Assembly (NCBI GenBank): GCA_027186245.1
Contig: CP114481.1
Location: 20,429,501-20,493,500 of the forward strand
Length of the DNA stretch: 64,000 nt
From: Coriaria nepalensis
Taxonomy: Eukaryota > Streptophyta > Magnoliopsida > Cucurbitales > Coriariaceae
Direction: 5' to 3'
In this document: positions 1-11,156 of the stretch, in pieces
How the letters are laid out: the number at the start of each line of letters is the position of its first letter
How positions within the stretch are numbered: position 1 is the stretch's first letter
Notes under the pieces: model-generated
Seen by the model: the letters and a program-made list of their open reading frames with translations, nothing else
The model's database searches: none
What the model was told of the DNA's origin: nothing
Translations under genes and position numbers: made by a program

Positions 1-145
1 GCCATTGGAGTGAATACTATTTTCACATTTCAAACACCACTTTCGCGTATAGCTTGCATATTATTTTTTGAACGCAAGTATGAATTTGTTTTATTTTAGT
101 GTCATTATCTCAATTACTTTTTGAAAGTCACTAATTCATTTGAAA
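1..145 (+). repeat. Subunit A (145 bp), type 1
   Basis: A begins GCCATTGGAG and ends CATTTGAAA. It is 3 bp longer than B and C. The extra bases lie in the 3' third, near position 96-106, where A reads GTCATTATCTCAATGAC in most copies. That extra length creates an inverted repeat found only in A. A lacks the EcoRI site present in B and C because GAATTC is replaced by GAATAC. Two main A types exist in the window: type 1 (TATTATTTTTTGAACGC then TTTTATTTTAGTGTC) and type 2 (TATGATTTTTCGAAGGC or TATGATTTTTTGAAGGC, then TTTAATCTTAGAGTC). Type 1 is nearly exclusive up to about 11.1 kb; type 2 becomes common after about 24.9 kb. Confidence 0.95.
52..79. other. Conserved dyad in subunit A
   Basis: Left arm GCTTGC (52-57), 16-bp spacer (58-73), right arm GCAAGT (74-79). 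Five of six positions are complementary (CTTGC/GCAAG); the outermost pair is G/T. The dyad sits at subunit positions 52-79, exactly where it sits in B and C. Type 2 A subunits keep it with a different spacer (ATATGATTTTTTGAAG) of the same 16-bp length. A few copies damage it, for example CTCGC near 21,932 and 38,664. Arm centres are 22 bp apart, about two helical turns, which would suit a dimeric DNA-binding protein. That reading is inference. Confidence 0.8.
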
Positions 146-161
146 GCTATTAAAATGAATT
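133..161. other. Inverted repeat across the A/B junction
   Basis: AATTCATTT (133-141) and AAATGAATT (153-161) form perfect 9-bp arms around an 11-nt loop. In units where the A tail reads CACGAATTCATTT (for example near 4,849) the arms extend to 10 bp and an extra EcoRI site appears, giving GAATTC at both ends. Because the arms lie in different subunits, the structure exists only in the A-B order. Confidence 0.85.
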
Positions 162-196
162 CTATTTTCGCACTTCGAACCCGACTTTCGTACATA

Positions 197-224
197 ACTT
201 GCTAATGATCATTTAAGGGCAAGT
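197..224. other. Conserved dyad in subunit B
   Basis: Left arm ACTTGC (197-202), 16-bp spacer (203-218), right arm GCAAGT (219-224): a perfect 6-bp inverted repeat at subunit positions 52-79. The spacer contains the 10-bp palindrome AATGATCATT in many copies, though its centre is offset by 2 bp from the dyad centre. Other copies read AATTATCATT and lose the inner palindrome but keep the arms. Some break the right arm, with GGACAAGT near 11,374 or GCACGT near 38,401. Confidence 0.85.
204..213. other. 10-bp palindrome with BclI site in B
   Basis: AATGATCATT reads the same on both strands and contains TGATCA. It is common in B subunits of the left part of the array and is replaced by AATTATCATT or AATCATCATT in many others. 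No function can be assigned. It is useful as a restriction marker of unit types. Confidence 0.8.
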
Positions 225-278
225 ATGCATTTGTTTTATTTGAGATTCATGTCAATGAGTCTTTTCAAGTCACTAATG

Positions 279-299
279 CATTTGAAAAAAATTCAAATG
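279..299. other. Inverted repeat across the B/C junction
   Basis: CATTTGAA (279-286) and TTCAAATG (292-299) form perfect 8-bp arms around a 5-A loop. It is present in most units. Copies with an expanded A run (near 7,577 and 35,038) have a 6-nt loop. The arms lie on either side of the B/C subunit boundary. Confidence 0.85.
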
Positions 300-338
300 A
301 ATTCTATCTTTACATTTCGAACACTACTTTCGCGGATC

Positions 339-366
339 ACTTGTTGATGATCTTTTTAAGACAAGT
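339..366. other. Conserved dyad in subunit C, covarying with B
   Basis: Left arm ACTTGT (339-344), 16-bp spacer (345-360), right arm ACAAGT (361-366): a perfect 6-bp inverted repeat at the same subunit positions as in A and B. Compared with B, the last base of the left arm is T instead of C and the first base of the right arm is A instead of G, so the innermost pair changed from C-G to T-A with symmetry kept. Spacer length is again 16 bp although the spacer sequence differs from B. Confidence 0.85.
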
Positions 367-400
367 ATGCATTTGATTTATCATATATTGATTTCAATGA

Positions 401-413
401 GTCTTTTCAAGAC
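401..413. other. Small hairpin near the end of subunit C
   Basis: GTCTT-TTC-AAGAC is a 5-bp stem with a 3-nt loop, located in the CAATGAGTCTTTTCAAGACAA block of C. The homologous place in B reads GTCTTTTCAAGTC and is imperfect. Some C copies read CAATACAA and lose the stem. It is weak alone and is recorded as part of the dyad-rich character of the unit. Confidence 0.6.
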
Positions 414-529
414 AATAAATCATTTGGAAGCCATTGGAGCGAATACTATTTTCACATTTCAAACACCACTTTCGCGTATAGCTTGCATATTATTTTTTGA
501 ACGCAAGTATGAATTTGTTTTATTTTAGT

Positions 530-546
530 GTCATTATCTCAATGAC
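530..546. other. A-specific inverted repeat, type 1 form
   Basis: GTCATT (530-535), loop ATCTC, AATGAC (541-546): 6-bp arms in subunit A of the second unit. It lies in the region holding the 3 bp extra to A, so B and C lack it. The first unit has CAATTAC and breaks it. Confidence 0.8.
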
Positions 547-559
547 TTTTTGAAAGTCA
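543..559. other. Second A hairpin overlapping the first
   Basis: TGACTTT (543-549), loop TTG, AAAGTCA (553-559): 7-bp arms. It shares TGAC with the preceding inverted repeat, so the two stems are mutually exclusive alternatives. In type 2 A the left arm becomes TGACTCT and this stem is weakened while the first one is strengthened. Confidence 0.75.
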
Positions 560-3500
560 CTAATTCATTTGAAAGCTATTAAAATGAATTCTATTTTCGC
601 ACTTCGAACCCGACTTTCATATATAACTTGCTAATGATCATTTAAGGGCAAGTATGCATTTGTTTTATTTGAGATTCATGTCAATGAGTCTTTTCAAGTC
701 ACTAATGCATTTGAAAAAAATTCAAATGAATTCTATTTTTACACTTTAAACACTACTTTCGCGGATCACTTGTTGATGATCTTTTTAAGACAAGTATGCA
801 TTTGATTTATCATATATTTATTTCAATGAGTCTTTTCAAGACAATAAATCATTTGGAAGCCATTGGAGCGAATACTATTTTCACATTTCAAACACCACTT
901 TCGCTTATAGCTTGCATATTATTTTTTGAACGCAAGTATGAATTTGTTTTATTTTAGTGTCATTAGCTCAATGACTTTTTGAAAGTCACTAATTCATTTG
1001 AAAGCTATTAAAATGAATTCTATTTTCGCACTTCGAACCCGACTTTCGTACATAACTTGCTAATGATCATTTAAGGGCAAGTATGCATCTGTTTTATTTG
1101 AGATTCATGTCAATGAGTCTTTTCAAGTCACTAATGCATTTGAAAAAAATTCAAATGAATTCTATTTTTACACTTTAAACACTACGTTCGCGGATCACTT
1201 GTCGATAATCTTTTTAAGACAAGTATGCATTTGATTTATCATATATTTATTTCACTGAGTCTTTTCAAGACAATAAATCATTTGGAAGCCATTGGAGTGA
1301 ATACTATTTTCACATTTCAAACACCACTTTCGCGTATAGCTTGCATATTATTTTTTGAACGTAAGTATGAATTTGTTTTATTTTAGTGTCATTATCTCAA
1401 TTACTTTTTGAAAGTCACTAATTCATTTGAAAGCTATTAAAATGAATTCTATTTTCGCACTTCGAACCCGACTTTCGTACATAACTTGCTAATGATCATT
1501 TAAGGGCAAGTATGCATTTGTTTTATTTGAGATTCATGTCAATGAGTCTTTTCAAGTCACTAATGCATTTGAAAAAAATTCAAATGAATTCTATTTTTAC
1601 ATTTCGAACACTACTTTCGCGGATCACTTGTTGATGATCTTTTTAAGACAAGTATGCATTTGATTTATCATATATTGATTTCAATGAGTCTTTTCAAGAC
1701 AATAAATCATTTGGAAGCCATTGGAGCGAATACTATTTTCACATTTCAAACACCACTTTCGCGTATAGCTTGCATATTATTTTTTGAACGCAAGTATGAA
1801 TTTGTTTTATTTTAGTGTCATTATCTCAATGACTTTTTGAAAGTCACTAATTCATTTGAAAGCTATTAAAATGAATTCTATTTTCGCACTTCGAACCCGA
1901 CTTTCATACATAACTTGCTAATGATCATTTAAGGGCAAGTATGCGTTTGTTTTATTTGAGATTCATGTCAATGAGTCCTTTCAAGACACTAATGCATTTG
2001 AAAAAAATTCAAATGAATTCTTTTTTTACATTTCAAACACTACTTTCGCGGATCACTTGTTGATGATCTTTTTAAGACAAGTATGCATTTGATTTATCAT
2101 ATATTTATTTCAATGAGTCTTTTCAAGACAACAAATCATTTGGAAGTAATTGGAGCGAATACTATTTTCACATTTCAAACACCACTTTCGCGTATAGCTT
2201 GCATATTATTTTTTGAACGCAAGTATGAATTTGTTTTATTTTAGTGTCATTATCTCAATGACTTTTTGAAAGTCACTAATTCATTTGAAAGCAATTAAAA
2301 TGAATTCTATTTTCGCACTTCGAACCCGACTTTCGTACATAACTTGCTAATTATCATTTAAGGGCAAGTATGCGTTTGTTTTATTTGAGATTCATGTCAA
2401 TGAGTCTTTTCAAGACACTAATGCATTTGAAAAAAATTGAAATGAATTCTTTTTTTACATTTCGAACACTACTTTTGCGGATCACTTGTTGATGATCTTT
2501 TTAAGACAAGTATGCATTTGATTTATCATATATTGATTTCAATGAGTCTTTTCAAGACAATAAATCATTTGGAAGCCATTGGAGCGAATACTATTTTCAC
2601 ATTTCAAACACCACTTTCGCTTATAGCTTGCATATTAGTTTTTGAACGCAAGTATGAATTTGTTTTATTTTAGTGTCATTATCTCAATGACTTTTTGAAA
2701 GTCACTAATTCATTTGAAAGCTATTAAAATGAATTCTGTTTTCGCACTTCGAACCCGACTTTCGTACATAACTTGCTAATGATCATTTAAGGGCAAGTAT
2801 GCATTTGTTTTATTTGAGATTCATGTCAATGAGTCTTTTCAAGTCACTAATGCATTTGAAAAAAATTCAAATGAATTCTATTTTTACACTTTAAACACTA
2901 CGTTCGCGGATCACTTGTCGATAATCTTTTTAAGACAAGTATGCATTTGATTTATCATATATTTATTTCACTGAGTCTTTTCAAGACAATAAATCATTTG
3001 GAAGCCATTGGAGCGAATACTATTTTCACATTTCAAACACCACTTTCGCGTATAGCTTGCATATTATTTTTTGAACGCAAGTATGAATTTGTTTTATTTT
3101 AGTGTCATTATCTCAATGACTTTTTGAAAGTCACTAATTCATTTGAAAGCTATTAAAATGAATTCTATTTTCGCACTTCGAACCCGACTTTCGTACATAA
3201 CTTGCTAATGATCATTTAAGGGCAAGTATGCATTTGTTTTATTTGAGATTCAAGTCAATGAGTCTTTCCAAGTCACTAATGCATTTGAAAGAAATTCAAA
3301 TGAATTCTATTTTTACATTTCGAACACTACTTTCGCGGATCACTTGTTGATGATCTTTTTAAGACAAGTATGCATTTGATTTATCATATATTGATTTCAA
3401 TGAGTCTTTTCAAGACAATAAATCTTTTGGAAGCCATTGGGGTGAATACTATTTTCACATTTCAAACACCACTTTCGCGTATAGCTTGCATATTATTTTT

Positions 3501-6500
3501 TGAACGCAAGTATGAATTTGTTTTATTTTAGTGTCATTATCTCAATGACTTTTTGAAAGTCACTAATTCATTTGAAAGCTATTAAAATGAATTCTATTTT
3601 CGCACTTCGAACCCGACTTTCGTACATAACTTGCTAATGATCATTTAAGGGCAAGTATGCGTTTGTTTTATTTGAGATTCATGTCAATGAGTCTTTTCAA
3701 GACACTAATGCATTTGAAAACAATTCAAATGAATTCTATTTTTACATTTAAAACACTACTTTCGTGGATCACTTCTTGATGATCTTTTTAAGACAAGTAT
3801 GCATTTGATTTATCATATATTTATTTTGATGAGTCTTTTCAAGACAATAAATCATTTGGAAGCAATTGGAGCGAATACTATTTTCGCATTTCAAACACGA
3901 CTTTCGCACATAGCTTGCATATTATTTTTTGAACGCAGGTATGAATTTGTTTTATTTTAGTGTCATTAATTCAATGACTTTTTGAAAGTCACTAATTCAT
4001 TTGAAAGCAATGAAAATGAATTCTATTTTCGCACTTCGAACCAGACTTTCGTACATAACTTGCTAATTATCATTTAAGGGCAAGTATGCGTTTGTTTTAT
4101 TTGAGATTCATGTCAATGAGTCTTTTCAAGACACTAATGCATTTGAAAAAAATTCAAATGAATTCTATTTTTACACTTTAAACACTACTTTCGCGAATCA
4201 CTTGGTGATAATCTTTTTAAGACAAGTATGCATTTGATTTATCATATATTTATTTCAATGAGTCTTTTCAAGACAACAAATCATTTGGAAGTAATTGGAG
4301 CGAATACTATTTTCGCATTTCAAACACGACTTTTGCGCATAGCTTGCATATTATTTTTTGAACGCAAGTATGAATTTGTTTTATTTTAGTGTCATTATCT
4401 CAATGACTTTTTGAAAGTCACTAATTCATTTGAAAGCTATTAAAATGAATTCTATTTTCGCACTTCGAACCCGCCTTTCGTACATAACTTGCTAATGATC
4501 ATTTAAGGGCAAGTATGCGTTTGTTTTATTTGAGATTCATGTCAATGAGTCTTTTCAAGTCACTAATGCATTTGGAAAAAATTCAAATGAATTCTATTTT
4601 TACACTTTAAACACTGCTTTCGCGGATCACTTGTTGATAATCTTTTTAAGACAAATATGCATTTGATTTATCATATATTGATTTCAATGAGTCTTTTCAA
4701 GACAATAAATCATTTGGAAGCCATTGGAGCGAATACTATTTTCACATTTCAAACACCACTTTCGCGTATAGCTTGCATATTATTTTTTGAACGCAAGTAT
4801 GAATTTGTTTTATTTTAGTGTCATTAATTCAATGACTTTTTGAAAGTCACGAATTCATTTGAAAGCAATTAAAATGAATTCTATTTTCGCACTTCGAACC
4901 AGACTTTCGTACATAACTTGCTAATGATCATTTAAGGGAAAGTATGCATTTGTTTTATTTGAGATTCATGTCAATGAGTCTTTTCAAGTCACTAATGCAT
5001 TTGAAAAAAATTCAAATGAATTCTATTTTTACATTTGAAACACTACTTTCGCGGATCACTTGTTGATGATCTTTTTAAGACAAGTATGCATTTGATTTAT
5101 CATATATTTATTTTGATGAGTCTTTTCAAGACAATAAATCATCTGGAAGCAATTGAAGCGAATACTATTTTTTGCATTTCAAACACGACTTTCGCACATA
5201 GCTTGCATATTATTTTTTGAACGCAGGTATGAATTTGTTTTATTTTAGTGTCATTAATTCAATGACTTTTTGAAAGTCACTAATTCATTTGAAAGCAATT
5301 AAAATGAATTCTATTTTCGCACTTCGAACCAGACTTTCGTACATAACTTGCTAATTATCATTTAAGGGCAAGTATGCGTTTGTTTTATTTGAGATTCATG
5401 TCAATGAGTCTTTTCAAGTCACTAATGCATTTGGAAAAAATTCAAATGAATTCTATTTTTACACTTTAAACACTGCTTTCGCGGATCACTTGTTGATAAT
5501 CTTTTTAAGACAAATATGCATTTGATTTATCATATATTGATTTCAATGAGTCTTTTCAAGACAATAAATCATTTGGAAGCCATTGGAGCGAATACTATTT
5601 TCACATTTCAAACACCACTTTCGCGTATAGCTTGCATATTATTTTTTGAACGCAAGTATGAATTTGTTTTATTTTAGTGTCATTATCTCAATGACTTTTT
5701 GAAAGTCACTAATTCATTTGAAAGCTAGTAAAATGAATTCTATTTTCGCACTTCGAACCCGACTTTCGTACATAACTTGCTAATGATTATTTAAGGGCAA
5801 GTATGCGTTTGTTTTATTTGAGATTCATGTCAATGAGTCTTTTCAAGACACTAATGCATTTGAAAAAAATTCAAATAAATTCTTTTTTTACATTTCAAAC
5901 ACTACTTTCGCGGATCACTTGTTGATGATCTTTTTAAGACAAGTATGCATTTGATTTATCATATATTTATTTCAATGAGTCTTTTCAAGACAATAAATCA
6001 TTTGGAAGCCATTGGAGCGAATACTATTTTCACATTTCAAACACCACTTTCGCGTATAGCTTGCATATTATTTTTTGAACGCAAGTATGAATTTGTTTTA
6101 TTTTAGTGTCATTATCTCAATGACTTTTTGAAAGTCACTAATTCATTTGGAAGCTATTAAAATGAATTCTATTTTCGCACTTCGAACCCGACTTTCGTAC
6201 ATAACTTGCTAATGATCATTTAAGGGCAGGTCTGCGTTTGTTTTATTTGAAATTCATGTCAATGAGTCTTTTCAAGTCACTAATGCATTTGAAAACAATT
6301 CAAATGTATTCTATTTTTACATTTAAAACACTACTTTCGTGGATCACTTGTTGATGATCTTTTTAAGACAAGTATGCATTTGATTTATCATATATTTATT
6401 TTGATGAGTCTTTTCAAGACAATAAATCATTTGGAAGCAATTGGAGCGAATACTATTTTCGCATTTCAAACACGACTTTCGCACATAGCTTGCATATTAT

Positions 6501-9500
6501 TTTTTGAACGCAGGTATGAATTTGTTTTATTTTAGTGTCATTAATTCAATGACTTTTTGAAAGTCACTAATTCATTTGAAAGCAATGAAAATGAATTCTA
6601 TTTTCGCACTTCGAACCAGACTTTCGTACATAACTTGCTAATTATCATTTAAGGGCAAGTATGCGTTTGTTTTATTTGAGATTCATGTCAATGAGTCTTT
6701 TCAAGACACTAATGCATTTGAAAAAAATTCAAATGAATTCTATTTTTACACTTTAAACACTACTTTCGCGAATCACTTGGTGATAATCTTTTTAAGACAA
6801 GTATGCATTTGATTTATCATATATTTATTTCAATGAGTCTTTTCAAGACAACAAATCATTTGGAAGTAATTGGAGCGAATACTATTTTCGCATTTCAAAC
6901 ACGACTTTTGCGCATAGCTTGCATATTATTTTTTGAACGCAAGTATGAATTTGTTTTATTTTAGTGTCATTATCTCAATGACTTTTTGAAAGTCACTAAT
7001 TCATTTGAAAGCTATTAAAATGAATTCTATTTTCGCACTTCGAACCCGACTTTCGTACATAACTTGCTAATGATCATTTAAGGGCAAGTATGCGTTTGTT
7101 TTATTTGAGATTCATGTCAATGAGTCTTTTCAAGTCACTAATGCATTTGAAAAAAATTCAAATGAATTCTATTTTTACATTTCAAACACTACTTTCGCGG
7201 ATCACTTGTTGATGATCTTTTTAAGACAAGTACGCATTTGATTTATCATATATTGATTTCAATGAGTCTTTTCAAGACAATAAATCATTTGGAAGCCATT
7301 GGAGCGAATACTATTTTCATATTTCAAACACCACTTTCGCGTATAGCTTGCATATTATTTTTTGAACGCAAGTATGAATTTGTTTTATTTTAGTGTCATT
7401 ATCTCAATGACTTTTTGAAAGTCACTAATTCATTTGAAAGCTATTAAAATGAATTCTATTTTCGCACTTCGAACCCGACTTTCGTACATAACTTGCTAAT
7501 GATCATTTAAGGGCAAGTATGCGTTTGTTTTATTTGAGATTCATGTCAATGAGTCTTTTCAAGACACTAATGCATTTGAAAAAAAATTCAAATGAATTCT
7601 TTTTTTACATTTCAAACACTACTTTCGCGGATCACTTGTTGATGATCTTTTTAAGACAAGTATGCATTTGATTTATCATATATTTATTTCAATGAGTCTT
7701 TTCAAGACAATAAATCATTTGGAAGCCATTGGAGCGAATACTATTTTCACATTTCAAACACCACTTTCGTGCATAGCTTGCATATTATTATTTGAACACA
7801 AGTATGAATTTGTTTTGTTTTAGTGTCATTATCTCAATAACTTTTTGAAAGTCACTAATTCATTTGAAAGCCATTAAAATGAATTCTATTTTCGCACTTC
7901 GAACCCGACTTTCGTACATAACTTGCTAATCATCATTTAAGGGCAAGTATGCATTTGTTTTATTTGAGATTCATGTCAATGAGTCTTTTCAAGACACTAA
8001 TGCATTTGAAAAAAATTGAAATGAATTCTGTTTTTACATTTCAAACACTACTTTCGCGGATCACTTGTTGATGATCTTTTTAAGACAAGTGTGCTTTTGA
8101 TTTATCATATATTGATTTCAATGAGTCTTTTCAGGACAATAAATCATTTGGAAGCCATTGGAGCGAATACTATTTTCACATTTCAAACACCACTTTCGCT
8201 TATAGCTTGCATATTATTTTTTGAACGCAAGTATGAATTTGTTTTATTTTAGTGTCATTATCTCAATGACTTTTTGAAAGTCACTAATTCATTTGAAAGC
8301 TATTAAAATGAATTCTATTTTCGCACTTCGAACCCGACTTTCGTACATAACTTGCTAATGATCATTTAAGGGCAAGTATGCGTTTGTTTTATTTGAGATT
8401 CATGTCAATGAGTCTTTTCAAGACACTAATGCATTTGAAAAAAATTCAAATGAATTCTTTTTTTACATTTCAAACACTACTTTCGCGGATCACTTGTTCA
8501 TGATCTTTTTAAGACAAGTATGCATTTGATTTATCATATATTTATTTCAATGAGTCTTTTCAAGACAATAAATCATTTGGAAGCCATTGGAGCGAATACT
8601 ATTTTCACATTTCAAACACCACTTTCGCGTATAGCTTGCATATTATTTTTTGAACGCAACTATGAATTTGTTTTATTTTAGTGTCATTATCTCAATGACT
8701 TTTTGAAAGTCACTAATTCATTTGAAAGCCATTAAAATGAATTCTATTTTCGCACTTCGAACCCGACTTTCGTACATAACTTGCTAATGATCATTTAAGG
8801 GCAAGTATGCGTTTGTTTTATTTGAGATTCCTGTCAATGAGTCTTTTCAAGACACTAATGCATTTGAAAAAAATTCAAATGAATTCTTTTTTTACATTTC
8901 AAACACTACTTTCGCGGATCACTTGTTGATGATCTTTTTAAGACAAGTATGCATTTGATTTATCATATATTTATTTCAATGAGTCTTTTCAAGACAATAA
9001 ATCATTTAGAAGCCATTGGAGCGAATACTATTTTCACATTTCAAACACGACTTTCGCGCATAGCTTGCATATTATTTTTTGAACGCACGTATGAATTTGT
9101 TTTATTTTAGTGTCATTAATTCAATGACTTTTTGAAAGTCACGAATTCATTTGAAACCAATTAAAATGAATTCTATTTTCGCACTTCGAACCAGACTTTC
9201 GTACATAACTTGCTAATGATCATTTAAGGGCAAGTATGCATTTGTTTTATTTGAGATTCATGTCAATGAGTCTTTTCAAGTCACTAATGCATTTGAAAAA
9301 TATTCAAATGAATTCGATTTTTACATTTCAAACACTACTTTCGCGGATCACTTGTTGATGATCTTTTTAAGACAAGTATGCATTTGATTTATCATATATT
9401 TATTTCAATGAGTCTTTTCAAGACAATAAATCATTTGGAAGCCATTGGAGCGAATACAATTTTCACATTTCAAACACCACTTTCGCGTATAGCTTGCATA

Positions 9501-11156
9501 TTATTTTTTGAACGCAACTATGAATTTGTTTTATTTTAGTGTCATTATCTCAATGACTTTTTGAAAGTCACTAATTCATTTGAAAGCCATTAAAATGAAT
9601 TCTATTTTCGCACTTCGAACCCGACTTTCGTACATAACTTGCTAATGATCATTTAAGGGCAAGTATGCGTTTGTTTTATTTGAGATTCCTGTCAATGAGT
9701 CTTTTCAAGACACTAATGCATTTGAAAAAAATTCAAATGAATTCTTTTTTTACATTTCAAACACTACTTTCGCGGATCACTTGTTCATCATCTTTTTAAG
9801 ACAAGTATGCATTTGATTTATCATATATTTATTTCAATGAGTCTTTTCAAGACAATAAATCATTTGGAAGCCATTGGAGCGAATACTATTTTCACATTTC
9901 AAACACCACTTTCGCGTATAGCTTGCATATTATTTTTTGAACGCAAGTATGAATTTGTTTTATTTTAGTGTCATTATCTCAATGACTTTTTGAAAGTCAC
10001 TAATTCATTTGAAAGCTATTAAAATGAATTCTTTTTTCGCACTTCGAACCCGACTTTCGTACATAACTTGCTAATGATCATTTAAGGGCAAGTATGCGTT
10101 TGTTTTATTTGAGATTCATGTCAATGAGTCTTTTCAAGTCACTAATGCATTTGAAAAAAATTCAAATGAATTCTATTTTTACACTTTAAACACTACTTTC
10201 GCGGATCACTTGTTGATAATCTTTTTAAGACAAGTATGCATTTGATTTATCATATATTTATTTCAATGAGTCTTTTCAATACAATAAATCATTTGGAAGC
10301 CATTGGAGTGAATACTATTTTCGCATTTCAAACACGACTTTCGCGCATAGCTTGCATATTATTTTTTGAAAGCAAGTATGAATTTGTTTTATTTTATTGT
10401 AATTAATTCAATGACTTTTTGAAAGTCAGGAATTCATTTGAAAGCAATTAAAATGAATTCTATTTTCGCACTTCGAACCAGACTTTCGTACATAACTTGC
10501 TAATGATCATTTAAGGGCAAGTATGCATTTGTTTTATTTGAGATTCATGTCAATGAGTCTTTTCAAGTCACTAATGCATTTCAAAAAAATTCAAATGAAT
10601 TCTATTTTTACATTTCAAACACTACTTTCGCGGATCACTTGTTGATGATCTTTTTAAGACAAGTATGCATTTCATTTATCATATATTGATTTCAATGAGT
10701 CTTTTCAAGACAATAAATCATTTGGAAGCCATTGGAGCGAATACTATTTTCACATTTCAAACACCACTTTCGCGTATAGCTTGCATATTATTTTTTGAAC
10801 GCAAGTATGAATTTGTTTTATTTTAGTGTCATTATCTCAATGACTTTTTGAAAGTCACTAATTCATTTGAAATCTATTAAAATGAATTCTATTTTCGCAC
10901 TTCGAACCCGACTTTCGTACATAACTTGCTAATCATCATTTAAAGGCAAGTATGCGTTTGTTTTATTTGAGATTCATGTCAATGAGTCTTTTCAAGACAC
11001 TAATGCATTTGAAAAAAATTCAAATGAATTCTTTTTTTACATTTCAAACACTACTTTCGCGGATCACTTGTTGATGATCTTTTTAAGACAAGTATGCATT
11101 TGATTTATCTTATGTTTATTTCAATGAGTCTTTTCAAGACAATAAATCATTTGGGA

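Larger units (their letters stand above)
146..287 (+). repeat. Subunit B (142 bp)
   Basis: B begins GCTATTAAAATGAATTC in the left part of the array and GCAATTAAAATGAATTC further right; the GCTATT form is last seen near 20.3 kb. It carries the CpG-rich block CTTCGAACCCGACTTTCG, the dyad ACTTGC/GCAAGT, and often the 10-bp palindrome AATGATCATT inside the dyad spacer. A regional variant with GAATTATATTTTCCCACTTCG replaces the usual EcoRI-containing start in many units between about 31.5 and 44.4 kb, and again near 51.2 kb. Alignment to A and C is clear along the full length, with conserved blocks separated by diverged ones. Confidence 0.95.
1..429 (+). repeat. Representative 429-bp unit (subunits A-B-C)
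   Basis: This is the first complete unit and the reference for offsets used elsewhere. It holds subunits A (1-145), B (146-287) and C (288-429). All three share a TATTTT run near subunit position 18-23, an ACTTTCG block near position 37-45, a CTTG/CAAG dyad at 52-79, a TTTG.TTTAT block after it, a CAATGA-like segment and a closing CATTTG.AA. EcoRI sites (GAATTC) lie at 157-162 in B and 299-304 in C. A has GAATAC at the same place, so a complete digest of such a unit should give 142- and 287-bp fragments. This copy carries private variants such as CAATTAC near 111-117 instead of CAATGAC, shared with the unit starting at 1288 (3 units away). Confidence 0.98.
288..429 (+). repeat. Subunit C (142 bp)
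   Basis: C begins AAAATTCAAATGAATTC and ends CATTTGGAA. It differs from B mainly at CACTTTAAACACTACTTTCG (B has CACTTCGAACCCGACTTTCG) and at the dyad, which reads ACTTGT/ACAAGT. The spacer reads GATGATC in the left half of the window. A GATGCTC form first appears near 31.67 kb and is frequent afterwards, a useful marker of array age domains. A rarer C type with CATCACTTCCTAATGATC occurs near 11.5, 13.2, 17.5, 24.4, 25.2, 26.1 and 29.1 kb and breaks the left arm of the dyad. Confidence 0.95.
1..11150 (+). repeat. Array domain 1: type 1 A units
   Basis: A is almost always type 1, mostly with CACCACTTTCGCGTATAG. B usually starts GCTATT, and C has GATGATC or GATAATC. Interspersed A copies with CACGACTTTCGCACATAG appear near 3.9, 5.2 and 6.5 kb. 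Local duplications are visible by shared private variants: CAATTAC at about 111 and 1,398 (3 units apart), CTACGTTCG at 1,182 and 2,898 (4 units), TTATTTTGAT at 3,821 and 6,396 (6 units plus 1 bp), and GCAACTATG at about 8,655 and 9,513 (2 units). No gene or non-repeat sequence is present. Confidence 0.9.

Noticed and set aside
211..218. ATTTAAGGG as a telomere-like motif
   Set aside because: It occurs once per B subunit and is never in tandem, so it is part of the satellite and not a telomeric repeat.
146..287. Possible CENP-B box in the TTCGAACCCGACTTTCG block
   Set aside because: Neither strand fits the core pattern TTCG-N4-A-N2-CGGG: the needed CGGG or CCCG is not at the right distance from TTCG or CGAA. 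It resembles the box only in having CpG.
5035..5220. 61-codon open frame, and a similar one at 40,265-40,480
   Set aside because: Chance frames across the C/A subunit junction; neighbouring units interrupt the same frame with stops.
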